Source of the DNA: Gammaproteobacteria bacterium
GTDB taxonomy: Bacteria; Pseudomonadota; Gammaproteobacteria; Xanthomonadales; Wenzhouxiangellaceae
Reading direction: 5' to 3'
Length of the DNA stretch: 64,000 nt
Assembly (NCBI GenBank): GCA_021772975.1
Contig: JAJFKY010000011.1
Location: forward strand, 1 to 64,000
Shown here: positions 25,074 to 33,426 of the stretch, one piece after another
Layout of the letters: every line of letters begins with the position of its first letter
Numbering within the stretch: the stretch's first letter is position 1
Made by a program: the position numbers and the translations under genes
The notes under the pieces: model-generated
Seen by the model: the letters and a program-made list of their open reading frames with translations, nothing else
Told to the model about the DNA's origin: nothing
Databases searched by the model: none

Positions 25074-26890
25074 GCCGCGGCGAAGCTCAATTTGACGGTT
25101 CCAAGGCAGCCAGACAGCTCAGCACTGAACCGGGCGTGTATTTGTTCAGAGACGCCAAAGGCAAACTACTCTATGTAGGCAAGGCGCGTAATCTGCGCAA
25201 ACGGGTCAGCAGTTATTTTGACCGCCGCCACGAGGACCGACGGCTGGTCAGAATGGTTCGGCAGGTGCATAAAATAGATACGCATCTGACCCGGACCGAA
25301 GGTGAAGCGCTGCTGCTGGAAAATGAGTGGATAAAATCGCTTAAGCCACGTTTTAACATCAAGCTGCGAGATGACAAAAGTTATCCCTGGATACATCTGA
25401 CCGGTGATCATGATTTTCCGCGTGCGCATTTTCATCGTGGCGCACGCAACCAGGGTGGTGAGTATTTTGGACCGTATCCCAACGCCGGTGCGACCCGCGA
25501 TACGCTGAAAATTATTCATCGGGTATTCAAGCTGCGGATGTGCCAGGACTCCATCTTCGACAATCGCAGCCGGCCCTGCCTGCAGTATCAGATCAAGCGC
25601 TGCACCGCACCCTGCGTGGATTACATCAGCAGACAGAAATACGCCGAAGATGTGGCGCATGCGCAGCTGCTGCTGTCCGGCCGCAGCAGCAAAGTACGCG
25701 AATTACTGATGCGCAAGATGCGTCAGGCCAGCAAAGCGCTGGAGTTTGAACAGGCCGCGGTGCTGCGCGATCAACTGCAGACCCTGACCCAGGTGCATGC
25801 CCAGCAGTTTGTGACGGCTGATGGTGGGGATATGGACTATATCGCACTGGCACAGCAGCACGGCAGCACCGTGGTGCAGATTCTGACCATCCGGGATGGC
25901 CGTAACCTTGGCAATCAGACCTATCATCCTGATAACACCGCCGGCAATCAGCCGGGTGACATCATGGCAGCAGTGATCGGCCAGTACTATCATGTTCGCA
26001 AAGCTCCGCGGGCCATTATCCTTTCACATCTGCCCAGCGAGGCGGAACTGTGGCAGCAGGTATTAACTGAACGGGCCGGACGTAAAGTCAAACTGATCGA
26101 CAAACCACGCGGCACCCGGCTGCAATGGCTGAAGCAGGTGATCCACAACGCACAGGAAAGCATTCATCTGAGTCTGGCGGAGCAGGCCGGCGTAACCGAA
26201 CGGCTGGCCGCGCTGGGGAAAGTGCTGGGGCTGGATGAACCGCCCCGGCGGATTGAATGTTTTGATATCAGTCATACCAGCGGCGAGCTGACCGTGGCCT
26301 CCTGCGTGGTCTACGATCACACCGGCATCAATAACAGTCTGTACCGGCGTTTTAATATCCAGGATATCGCGCAGGGTGATGATTATGCCGCCATGCGCCA
26401 GGTGCTGCTACGCCGTTATAAGCGCCAGCAGGCCGAAGGCGCCCGCCTGCCGGACCTGATCGTGGTAGATGGCGGACTGGGCCAGGTTCGGCAGGCGCTG
26501 GAAGTGCTGTCGGAGCTGGAACTGCAGCATCTGCTGGTGCTGGGCGTGGCCAAAGGCCGCACCCGCCGCAGCGGCTTCGAGCGCTGGATTCTGCCGCCAC
26601 CACAGCCTGAGATCAAACCCGAACCGACCTCCGTAGCCGCCCATCTGATTCAGCAGATCAGGGATGAAGCACATCGCTTCGCCATAACCGGGCATAGACA
26701 ACGGCGCAGCAAAGCGCGCAAGACATCAGCACTGGAAGATATCCCGGGTATAGGGCCGAAACGACGGCGCGATCTATTGCAGCATTTTGGTGGGTTGCAG
26801 GGTTTACGGCAGGCTGGGGTGAGTGAGTTGATGCAGGTGCGGGGGATTAGTGAGGAGTTGGCGGAGAGGATTGTGTGTGCTATTAGATAG
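25070..26890 (+). CDS. uvrC: Excinuclease ABC subunit C
   Basis: This 606-residue nuclease makes both incisions in nucleotide excision repair. The GIY-YIG domain (GVYLFRDAKGKLLYVGKARN, about 21-95) makes the 3' cut. A UVR motif lies near 205-240. The RNase H-like domain (about 385-540, with CFDISHTSGE and VVDGGLGQ) makes the 5' cut. The C-terminus has helix-hairpin-helix motifs (LEDIPGIGPKRRRDLLQHFG). A GTG start overlaps the phosphatase stop. Its common neighbours gacA and pgsA are more than 11 kb away. Confidence 0.96.
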   Translation: MSRGEAQFDGSKAARQLSTEPGVYLFRDAKGKLLYVGKARNLRKRVSSYFDRRHEDRRLVRMVRQVHKIDTHLTRTEGEALLLENEWIKSLKPRFNIKLRDDKSYPWIHLTGDHDFPRAHFHRGARNQGGEYFGPYPNAGATRDTLKIIHRVFKLRMCQDSIFDNRSRPCLQYQIKRCTAPCVDYISRQKYAEDVAHAQLLLSGRSSKVRELLMRKMRQASKALEFEQAAVLRDQLQTLTQVHAQQFVTADGGDMDYIALAQQHGSTVVQILTIRDGRNLGNQTYHPDNTAGNQPGDIMAAVIGQYYHVRKAPRAIILSHLPSEAELWQQVLTERAGRKVKLIDKPRGTRLQWLKQVIHNAQESIHLSLAEQAGVTERLAALGKVLGLDEPPRRIECFDISHTSGELTVASCVVYDHTGINNSLYRRFNIQDIAQGDDYAAMRQVLLRRYKRQQAEGARLPDLIVVDGGLGQVRQALEVLSELELQHLLVLGVAKGRTRRSGFERWILPPPQPEIKPEPTSVAAHLIQQIRDEAHRFAITGHRQRRSKARKTSALEDIPGIGPKRRRDLLQHFGGLQGLRQAGVSELMQVRGISEELAERIVCAIR

Positions 26891-26922
26891 CAACAGAAGC
26901 ATCAGATTTAAACTTGCAATTA

Positions 26923-27534
26923 ATGAATAAACTAAACGCTATAAATACTCAAGTGATGAATTCTACGGCTACAACTGGCAATGATCAAAATGCGTGGATA
27001 TCTCAGGCCATCACTCTACTGAATGCGGCAGAACCAATAATGCGCCCTCTGGTTGATTATTTTTCAATGTATACTCCCGTTATTAGTGAAAGACCTGAGG
27101 AATATAATAATCCTACCATTGATCTTAATACTCATTGTGTAGCTATAATGTTATATGGTTTTAGTATTGAGTGTTTGCTCAATGCCTATTATTTATCCAG
27201 CGGTGGTGAGTTGTATGTAGATGGCAGGCTGCAACCTATAAAAGGCAGCGGTACACACTCTCTCCGCGACCTGTGTTCAGTAATTGACCTAGCGGATGTT
27301 CTTTCAAAAGAACATCTCAATTTTTTAGAAAAAATCAGTTTATATCTTCACATTGGTCGGTACCCTCAACCCAACAAGTTCAATAGATGGGGTACAAGAG
27401 AGTGCAGAGGGGGTGTGCGTGTTTTAGGCGTATGGACCCCACTTAATGATGAAAAAAAGCTTTATGGGGTTATTACCGAGCTTTTTGAGAAATTAAAAAC
27501 AGCACCTCCGCAATCTGTTTGTGTTTTAAGTTAG
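26923..27534 (+). CDS. AT-rich HEPN-like hypothetical protein
   Basis: This protein of about 203 residues is visibly more AT-rich than its neighbours, which suggests acquisition. The central part is helical. FSIECLLNAYYLSSGGELYVD, then GTHSLRDLCSVID and a final LYLHIGRYPQPNKF match the pattern of HEPN-like families (ECLLKA, GHDL, GRYP). The RX4-6H RNase motif of catalytic HEPN toxins is not evident. An in-frame TTG lies three codons upstream; the ATG at 26923 is chosen. A role in defence or nucleic-acid sensing is possible but unproven. REPINs and gene remnants follow it. Confidence 0.6.
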   Translation: MNKLNAINTQVMNSTATTGNDQNAWISQAITLLNAAEPIMRPLVDYFSMYTPVISERPEEYNNPTIDLNTHCVAIMLYGFSIECLLNAYYLSSGGELYVDGRLQPIKGSGTHSLRDLCSVIDLADVLSKEHLNFLEKISLYLHIGRYPQPNKFNRWGTRECRGGVRVLGVWTPLNDEKKLYGVITELFEKLKTAPPQSVCVLS

Positions 27535-27629
27535 CTTCAAATGCAGTACTCTGCTGACCGCCTGTAGGTAAACGCTGCGCGGAGTTAACCATGGTGTGGC
27601 TTGTCAAGATGACACAATGAGGCAGTATT

Positions 27630-27714
27630 TGTCGGCTTACGAACCTGCGGTTCTAAGCCGACCTACAACAAAGTCTCGAAGTAGGTCGGCTTAGGCGGTA
27701 GCCGTAAGCCGACA
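27630..27714. repeat. REPIN-type inverted REP doublet, copy 2
   Basis: It is nearly the same 85-bp structure as 24367-24450. The left hairpin starts TGTCGGCTTACG and ends AAGCCGACCTAC, a 14-base spacer follows, then an inverted unit from GTAGGTCGGCTTAGG to CGTAAGCCGACA. The two copies differ by compensating changes in stem positions (GGGTT versus GGCTT), as expected when the folded form is maintained. Confidence 0.8.
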
Positions 27715-27779
27715 ATATTCTTCGATTAGCAATCCGTAGTGGAAGTAAAATAACACCTCATCTTTGAGGTATGCTCTAC

Positions 27780-28190
27780 TCAATTCTCAAAGCCATCAGC
27801 AAAAACCTCCTCGTCCAAAATAGGCTCTGCAAATAAATAATAAACATCCTGCTCATCATTAAAAGTGGCCGCATAAATAATATGAGCAACTTCAATATCA
27901 GATTTTATATCAATATAATCACCCAGCTTATTCTGGGTGGGGTAGCCCGGGGATTGATCAAATGCCGGACTGGCTTGGTTATTGATAAGAAAGTTGCGAC
28001 CGCCATCCATCGAGAAACTGTAAAACAGTTGCGAGGTCGCTGAGCTGGCATCGTTGCGGGTGTCATACCAGATCACGTAGCCCCTCTATGCCGGGCAATA
28101 ATCCGGCAGGGTTAATAGCTGCTGCCAATCTCAATGGTTCACCCGGATCAATGGCTGTTACCTGGCTTAAGATGGGCGTTTCCAACGCAT
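27780..28190 (-). pseudogene. Frameshifted 3' remnant of a sialidase-like secreted protein
   Basis: The last 98 codons (27780-28076) read VIWYDTRNDASS...QDVYYLFAEP and end in EEVFADGFEN. They are typical of the C-terminus of exported beta-propeller (BNR) proteins. The upstream residues LETPILSQVTAIDPGEPLRL continue in another frame (about 28083-28190). One extra base near 28080 breaks the reading frame, and a stop at about 28195 ends it. No start or N-terminal part is left. Confidence 0.6.
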
Positions 28191-28250
28191 TTTTTTAGGT
28201 ATTGCCTGGGCACTGAGTGTTAACTGAACAGCCATGACCGGGCTGTTCAG
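28182..28250. repeat. Direct repeat, copy 1
   Basis: About 70 bases beginning CCAACGCATTTTTTTAGG are repeated imperfectly at 28387-28455. This copy contains a hairpin (CTGAACAGCC paired with GGGCTGTTCAG). The spacing and orientation suggest a local duplication in decaying DNA. Confidence 0.6.
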
Positions 28251-28257
28251 CAAATGG

Positions 28258-28276
28258 GCTGGGATAAAATCCCAGC
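28258..28276. repeat. Perfect small hairpin
   Basis: GCTGGGAT and ATCCCAGC form an 8-bp stem with an AAA loop. It lies between the two direct repeats. There is no T-run to mark it as a terminator. Confidence 0.4.
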
Positions 28277-28326
28277 TAAATCACTATAGATTAGCTGTAA
28301 AGTTTGAGCCTAAAGCGAGCCACAAT

Positions 28327-28360
28327 TGCCGGGATTCCGCTACGCTGCATCCCAGCCTAC
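28327..28360. repeat. REP-like hairpin
   Basis: The segment has GGGATTCCGC and GCATCCCAGCCTAC forming an imperfect stem. It has the general shape of the dispersed REP units found between genes in many Proteobacteria. It is only a single half-unit here. Confidence 0.45.
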
Positions 28361-28386
28361 TTGACTAGAGTTCCCCTTCAAACCCA

Positions 28387-28455
28387 CCAACGCATTTTTT
28401 AGATATTGTCTGAGCACTGAATTTTAAACCGAACAGCCATGACCGGGCCAGTCAG
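28387..28455. repeat. Direct repeat, copy 2
   Basis: This is the imperfect second copy of 28182-28250, with the same CCAACGCATTTTTTAG start and a degenerate hairpin. From here to 28631 I see no protein-like frame. Confidence 0.55.
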
Positions 28456-28631
28456 TCGAGGATGGTGTGCACCGAGTATTGAGTGCTGATGGCCTGGCAT
28501 CGGGCATGGGACTGTCTACCTGCCACTTGACGAATGGGTTTTACCGACGCTGGCGTGGGCCAGAGCGCAATAGCGTTTTCAGGCACCGCAAGCGGATACA
28601 GATGCCGCTCTGCTGCTATCCATTGCAGCGG

Positions 28632-29966
28632 TTATCGGGCAACAATATCCTCAAAGCCATCGACCATAAAATCTTCATCCACGGCATTAAAAAACAATCG
28701 GTTACCGGTACAGGTGCCCAGCCACAGATCATTAAATCCATCACCGTTAAAATCAGCGATGACCGCATCAAAAGTACCGGCCGGCAGCCAGTCACGCGCA
28801 GCGCCGTTAAACGGATCGCTTAGACCTGGATTTAGGCTGTCCGCATTATGCCGCAGCGCCGCGGGAAAACGGTCACAACCGGGTATATCAGTATCCACAT
28901 CGGTGACATAAATATCGTCAAAACCATCTCTGTCCAGATCGCCGACGGCGATGTTGCCGCCGAAACCCGCGGTCGTCGTGTCAGTCAGCCCGATGGTTTG
29001 AAATACAACACGTCCGTTGACAGTGGCCGTATTGATCAGCATCACATCCTGCTCATCATCCACAATATACAGATCCGGCCGGCCATCCTGGTTGAAGTCG
29101 GTCAGTGCCGCCATGTAGGCCAGGCCGGCATAAATGATATCCATATTGGCAAAACTGCCTGTCCCGTTGTTATAGATCAACCTGACCTGCGGCGGGGTGC
29201 TGCCATCGGGTGGCATCGAGCCGGAGGCGCTGACTTTGACGATGTCCTGACTGCCGTCACGATTAAAATCAGCGATCAGGGCACTGGTGCCGAACACCGA
29301 CTCATATTGATTTGGGTTCATCCGGGCGGTGGTCTGGTCGCTGAAAAAGCCAGCGCCATCATTGATCAACAACCGGTCTTCCAGGGTATTGTCGTAATCG
29401 GCGAAATATAAGTCGGGTCCGTTGCTTCCGGTTAAATCACCGGCGGCCACCGCACAGAATTTTGGTGGAGGGTTAAACGTCGGTACCCGCATGGCGGTGG
29501 GCTGATACGCCAGGCCGGCCCAGTTGCCGTCAGCCAGACCCAGGTTGATATAAATCCGGGGTGGATCAGAAAAAGTCGCAGCGGTGATCACATCCGGCCA
29601 GTTATCGTTATTGATATCGGCGATCACCACATCACGGTCATCGGTGGCATCCAGAAAGCCAGGCGCCAGCTCATCACTTCTGTCGGTCATCACCCCGGCC
29701 TGGTTCATAAACAACACATTGCGGCGTCCGCCCACACTGGAAAACGGCACTTTACGCACGATCACCAGATCCGGATCACCGTCCCTGTCCAGATCGCCGA
29801 CGGCCAGGTCTTTTTCCTCAAAATCAATGCTGCCGACCTGATCCGCGGGATCGCTGATGATATGGGTTGCGGTGACTTCGCGGAACTCAGTCCAGTCGCC
29901 AGACTGGGCGCCGGTTACGCTGGCAAGGAGTGCTGTGAACAGGCAGCTGATCAATCGAATACGCAT
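28632..29966 (-). CDS. Secreted FG-GAP/VCBS repeat protein with DGFE tail
   Basis: From the ATG at 29966 the protein has 444 residues, beginning with a signal peptide (MRIRLISCLFTALLASVTGAQ). The body is a series of FG-GAP/VCBS repeats with calcium-binding loops such as GDLDRDGDPDL, ADINNDNWPDV, ADFNRDGSQDI and TDFNQDGRPDL, which predict a beta-propeller. The C-terminus ends FMVDGFEDIVAR, like the tail of the remnant at 27780. No enzyme domain is visible. An upstream in-frame start (30044) would spoil the signal peptide. The function is unknown; adhesion or matrix binding is a common role for such repeats. Confidence 0.8.
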   Translation of the reverse strand: MRIRLISCLFTALLASVTGAQSGDWTEFREVTATHIISDPADQVGSIDFEEKDLAVGDLDRDGDPDLVIVRKVPFSSVGGRRNVLFMNQAGVMTDRSDELAPGFLDATDDRDVVIADINNDNWPDVITAATFSDPPRIYINLGLADGNWAGLAYQPTAMRVPTFNPPPKFCAVAAGDLTGSNGPDLYFADYDNTLEDRLLINDGAGFFSDQTTARMNPNQYESVFGTSALIADFNRDGSQDIVKVSASGSMPPDGSTPPQVRLIYNNGTGSFANMDIIYAGLAYMAALTDFNQDGRPDLYIVDDEQDVMLINTATVNGRVVFQTIGLTDTTTAGFGGNIAVGDLDRDGFDDIYVTDVDTDIPGCDRFPAALRHNADSLNPGLSDPFNGAARDWLPAGTFDAVIADFNGDGFNDLWLGTCTGNRLFFNAVDEDFMVDGFEDIVAR

Positions 29967-29995
29967 GGCAGTCCATTGTCTGAATAGTCCACCTG

Positions 29996-30004
29996 AGTAT
30001 AGCA
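29996..30004 (-). promoter_or_regulatory. Extended -10 element for the VCBS gene
   Basis: On the minus strand TGC-TATACT lies about 30 bases before the ATG at 29966, with transcription predicted near 29989. No good -35 is present, as is usual with an extended -10. Confidence 0.4.
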
Positions 30005-30144
30005 ATATCGGTGACCAGGAAAATTGACATGCGTAAGTAGCCACATGGCTGGCAATTCCTACCGGTTCGAATAAACCAGCTGATAAGGCAGGTTAAGCGG
30101 TGCTGGCTGGCCTTCGGCTTATCCTGACCCCGTGCTAAGCGTTG

Positions 30145-30412
30145 TTCAATCCAGCGCAGCGAACGGTTTGGCAAAAGCTGCTCCATTGATGCCTTTCAAA
30201 ACGATGAAAAAGAACAGAATGGTGATCGCCGAACCCGGCAACGGATAGACAATGACCAGGTAGTAGCTGTCCAAAACGGCGGCTAGGCGGTTGACCGGTT
30301 GGGCTTTGCCGGTACTTGCCCCTGTAACGGGCTCGGGCAGACGAGCAGGGCGGCGTACGGTTTGGATACAGGCAGCATAACCCTGACAACCTAATACCGT
30401 TTTGTGACAGCA
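30145..30412 (-). pseudogene. Possible gene remnant with one membrane segment
   Basis: A minus-strand frame without a usual start codon ends at 30145. It encodes a protein-like stretch with SYYLVIVYPLPGSAITILF and then FIVLKGINGAAFAKPF, which resembles a transmembrane helix. The upstream part contains LGC, but no signal or ATG. It may be a decayed membrane-protein gene. The rest of 30005-30500 shows nothing recognisable. Confidence 0.2.
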
Positions 30413-30500
30413 TCATGACTGGGTTAAGCTCGGCCGGCTACCAAACCGAGACACCATGCTGTTGAATGATTCAGTGCAGGCGGCAGGCAGGCTTGCTGCG

Positions 30501-31592
30501 TTATGCCTGCGCCGGAAGGCTGGTTTCAAGCAACTGCAGGTCTGCTGAATACCGCTTGAAAAGATAGGGCATACCGGCCGGGATAACCAGCGCATCGCCT
30601 GCACTCAGTTCAGTGACAGGCAAGTGCGGCAATTGCAGCTCCAGACTGCCGTCTAAAACAAACCAGAACGCCAGTTCCTGCTCGTGGGTAAGCCAGTTGG
30701 CAGCTGGTCGCAGAGAGTCCGTGGCACGCAGTATCCGCGCCTCAGCCAGGCCACTGGTGGCATCGGCGAGCCCGAATGAACTGCTAAGCAGGCCGGTGCT
30801 GTGATCAGCCTGCCAGACCGCGGCAGCGGCACGATACATATGATAGCGCTGGCCACTGAAGTCGTGACCGGGGGGATAGTGTATGCCCGGTAATTTCATG
30901 CTGTGATCCAGGCCGGTGATGTGTTCCGCCGGACTGCCGATTTCGATCACTTCCAGACCGTCGCAGGCCTCCAGTACCCGGTGCCGGATCAAAGGTGGCT
31001 GCAACACGCAATCACCGGCGGTCATGATAAACGGTTCGCCCTGGCCTTCGTACACCAGCCGCACCCAGCCCCGATAACAGTAAATCATCTGAAAACGAAT
31101 AGCGTGATAGTGCACATTATCCGGCACCGGTCCACCCTCTGGAATACGGATATGCGAAGCAATAAATCTGCCGCCCTGTCGATCTGGAATCAGATCACGG
31201 TAATGCATGCCGGCACGACCGGTTTGCCAGACACCCGGATCATCAGTCATGGGTTGAATGGCCAGCGCAGGTTGAAGTTCAGGTATCACCAGCGGCAGGC
31301 GTGCAGGCTCGAATTCAATCCGGGTACCATTGGGCGCCATCAGCGACGTGTCGGTATCACTATCTTCCGTGCCGATTCGCAGAGTGCCGGGCGAGCCGGA
31401 AAAGTTGCTGTCCAGCCGCAGTTGTAAACCATGTCCACTCAGCTGCGCCAGCCGAGGATTGTCAGCTGGCATGATGCTGTCCAGGCGGAAGCCCAGTTGC
31501 TGGATAAAAAAATCAATATTGGCCTGCAGATCAGCTGCCGGTAATACGACTTCAGCCAGTGCTATGCTGGTGTCCGGATTGATGACTGACAT
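30501..31592 (-). CDS. VOC-domain and double-cupin fusion protein
   Basis: From MSVINPDTS the protein has about 363 residues. Residues about 10-110 form a glyoxalase/bleomycin-resistance (VOC) domain (LAEVVLPAADLQANIDFF, FEPARLPL). A first cupin follows (HYHAIRFQMIYCYRGWVRL, GDCVLQPPLIRH), then a second C-terminal cupin (ELAFWFVLDGSLELQL, GDALVIPAGMPYLF). Both fold types commonly bind a metal through His/Glu, so a small-molecule dioxygenase or lyase is possible. The substrate is unknown. The chosen start has GGAAA seven bases upstream; a start at 31676 is less likely. Confidence 0.7.
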   Translation of the reverse strand: MSVINPDTSIALAEVVLPAADLQANIDFFIQQLGFRLDSIMPADNPRLAQLSGHGLQLRLDSNFSGSPGTLRIGTEDSDTDTSLMAPNGTRIEFEPARLPLVIPELQPALAIQPMTDDPGVWQTGRAGMHYRDLIPDRQGGRFIASHIRIPEGGPVPDNVHYHAIRFQMIYCYRGWVRLVYEGQGEPFIMTAGDCVLQPPLIRHRVLEACDGLEVIEIGSPAEHITGLDHSMKLPGIHYPPGHDFSGQRYHMYRAAAAVWQADHSTGLLSSSFGLADATSGLAEARILRATDSLRPAANWLTHEQELAFWFVLDGSLELQLPHLPVTELSAGDALVIPAGMPYLFKRYSADLQLLETSLPAQA

Positions 31593-31976
31593 TGAATATT
31601 TCCAATCGGCGGTGCAGGGTGCTTCGCCGTGCATTCTGACACGCGTCAGACGGTTGAGCAAAACCTGTAAACGCAACGATTTTACTGGTCGAAGGCTGGC
31701 TTAATTCAAGCTGATCCGCGAGCCGGTAAGCTCACTGTCATTTCGGCGGCAGTGAGAAATCTGTGTTCGTAGCAGGTGATTTTTCGGGTTCGTCAGTGCA
31801 ACTTCAGGCATGCCGGAAAGGCCAATTCCCAGGCTATCAACAGTAGTGCGGTGCTGTTTAAGCTGTAAAGTTGCGTAAAAGCCACGCTGGACGATTAACT
31901 TTTTGGTCATTTTTACCGACACCCGGATGGTGTAAGATGCTAATCACAATAAGCTGTGACCACCAATGGAGGGGTT
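31593..31976. other. Intergenic region with a small hairpin repeat
   Basis: This divergent intergenic region of about 380 bases contains a short dispersed-type element at 31731-31756 (CTCACTG paired with CAGTGAG around TCATTTCGGCGG). It is similar in style to the GTCATCC repeats elsewhere. No credible gene is seen. GGAGGGG before 31977 is the ribosome binding site of the next gene. Confidence 0.5.
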
Positions 31977-32996
31977 ATGCAACAGCATTCATCATACCGG
32001 CGTCGGCGCCGGACTACCGTGCGGGGATTGTCACTGATCTGTCTGGTTCTGCTGCTACCCGCCTGCGCGGCGGTCAATCAGCTTGATACCCAGCCATTCA
32101 AGGACTATGAATCAGCGATTTCGACCTTGAAGGATCAGTCTGATCAGGCCTTGCAGACGGTCTATCAGACCGAATTGGACCAGTTCAAAAGCAGCATTTC
32201 CGCCGGTGACAAATGCAAGGCGCAACAATTGCTGCTCAATTTCCCGGCAGATGCGACTTATGGCTGGAGTTATCCGCAATTGCCGCCCAGCTGTGATTTG
32301 CCGCAACAGCCGCTGTTTGCCTCCATCGCTGATATGCAGCAGACCCTGGCCGCTATGAACAGCCAGTTACTGAATTATGCCAGCTTGCTTTCGGCGCTGT
32401 CCGGGGTGGACGATACCACTCAGTTTAACGCTCAGGCCGAGGCTGAGAAATTTGATCAGAACGCCCAGTCTTTATTGACCCAGCTCAACGGGTTGGGTGT
32501 TAAAACCAGTGGCATCAGTTCAGGCGGACTGGCTTTATTTTCCACGCTCGGCGCCAATCTGGCCAAGAATTATCTGGAGAACAAGCGCGATGATCTGCTG
32601 ACGCAGGTATTGACCGAGGGTTTAAAACCACTGCAGAACTTCGCTGACCTGGCGGGGCAGGCCATGGCCATTACCGCGCAGAATGCCAAAGTTCAGTATC
32701 AGAGCGGCCCGGCGGATGGCATCGTGCGCGGGATCATAACCGGGCAGGGCGATGGCAGCCTGGATGATCTGCTCAGTCTGAACGATCAGTTGACTAAACA
32801 GCTCAGTCTGTATCAGAACATTGCCAAAGGTTACGCTGCATTGCCTGGCTCACAGCGTCAGCTGATTGCCGCGATACAACAGAATCGGCAGGTCAGTCTG
32901 GCCGAGTTGATTAATTATACGACCAATATCAAACAGCAATATCTCGCTTTGAAAGCTGCTTCCACCAGCAGTGGTGACGGCACCGGCGGCGAGTAA
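31977..32996 (+). CDS. Predicted lipoprotein of unknown function
   Basis: This protein of about 339 residues has a basic start (SSYRRRRRTT), a hydrophobic segment and a lipobox LLPAC, so it should be lipidated and sent to the envelope. The mature part is almost entirely Ala/Leu/Gln-rich helix with Ser/Asp turns, suggesting a long helical bundle. The C-terminus is Ser/Gly-rich. I do not recognise a family. GGAGGGG four bases before the ATG at 31977 supports this start over a GTG at 31956. The next gene starts 13 bases later and is probably co-expressed. Confidence 0.75.
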   Translation: MQQHSSYRRRRRTTVRGLSLICLVLLLPACAAVNQLDTQPFKDYESAISTLKDQSDQALQTVYQTELDQFKSSISAGDKCKAQQLLLNFPADATYGWSYPQLPPSCDLPQQPLFASIADMQQTLAAMNSQLLNYASLLSALSGVDDTTQFNAQAEAEKFDQNAQSLLTQLNGLGVKTSGISSGGLALFSTLGANLAKNYLENKRDDLLTQVLTEGLKPLQNFADLAGQAMAITAQNAKVQYQSGPADGIVRGIITGQGDGSLDDLLSLNDQLTKQLSLYQNIAKGYAALPGSQRQLIAAIQQNRQVSLAELINYTTNIKQQYLALKAASTSSGDGTGGE

Positions 32997-33009
32997 GCAG
33001 GAGCACATC

Positions 33010-33357
33010 ATGGCTGTTCAAACCAATGAAAAACTGGATTTACTCAAATACCTGATTTTTATCCGCGGCAAACTGCAGCATTTGTCCATCGAATTGCTGA
33101 CCATGGGAAAGGATCCCGCCAAAGTGGATGCGGTGGAGAAGAAACTGGCGGTGCAGATCAATAAACTGCGTGCCAAAGTGATGGATGAGTGGCAGGGCAA
33201 TGCCTCTCAGATATTATCTGAGCTGCAGGATCTGAATGAAAAGGCCCAGGCCAAAATTCGGGAAATGCGCAATGCCGTGGATAAAACCCAGGCGTTATCA
33301 GATTTTCTTGGGATTCTGGACAAAGGTCTGGCATTGGTAGCCGACGTGCTGGTATAA
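33010..33357 (+). CDS. Small helical/coiled-coil protein partner of the lipoprotein
   Basis: This 115-residue protein has no signal peptide and is predicted to be helical throughout. Heptad-like stretches occur at about 38-90 (KKLAVQINKLRAKVMDEW, LQDLNEKAQAKIREMRNA). AGGAG lies seven bases before the ATG. No family is recognised. Its position 13 bases behind a helical lipoprotein gene suggests a shared operon. As it lacks an export signal, a direct contact with the lipoprotein's mature part is uncertain. Confidence 0.7.
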   Translation: MAVQTNEKLDLLKYLIFIRGKLQHLSIELLTMGKDPAKVDAVEKKLAVQINKLRAKVMDEWQGNASQILSELQDLNEKAQAKIREMRNAVDKTQALSDFLGILDKGLALVADVLV

Positions 33358-33426
33358 ATCCGCATCCGTCACTCATTCGATCAATCACCATCACCCCGGC
33401 GCCTTTGTATTGATTAATTCGCAATC

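Noticed and set aside
24361-27720. CRISPR array
   Set aside because: Palindromic repeats are present, but only two distant copies with no evenly spaced spacers and no cas genes.
30135-30416. 93-codon minus-strand frame with ATG
   Set aside because: Its translation is Ser/Arg/Gln/Cys-rich without any protein-like segments, whereas the neighbouring frame contains a plausible membrane segment.
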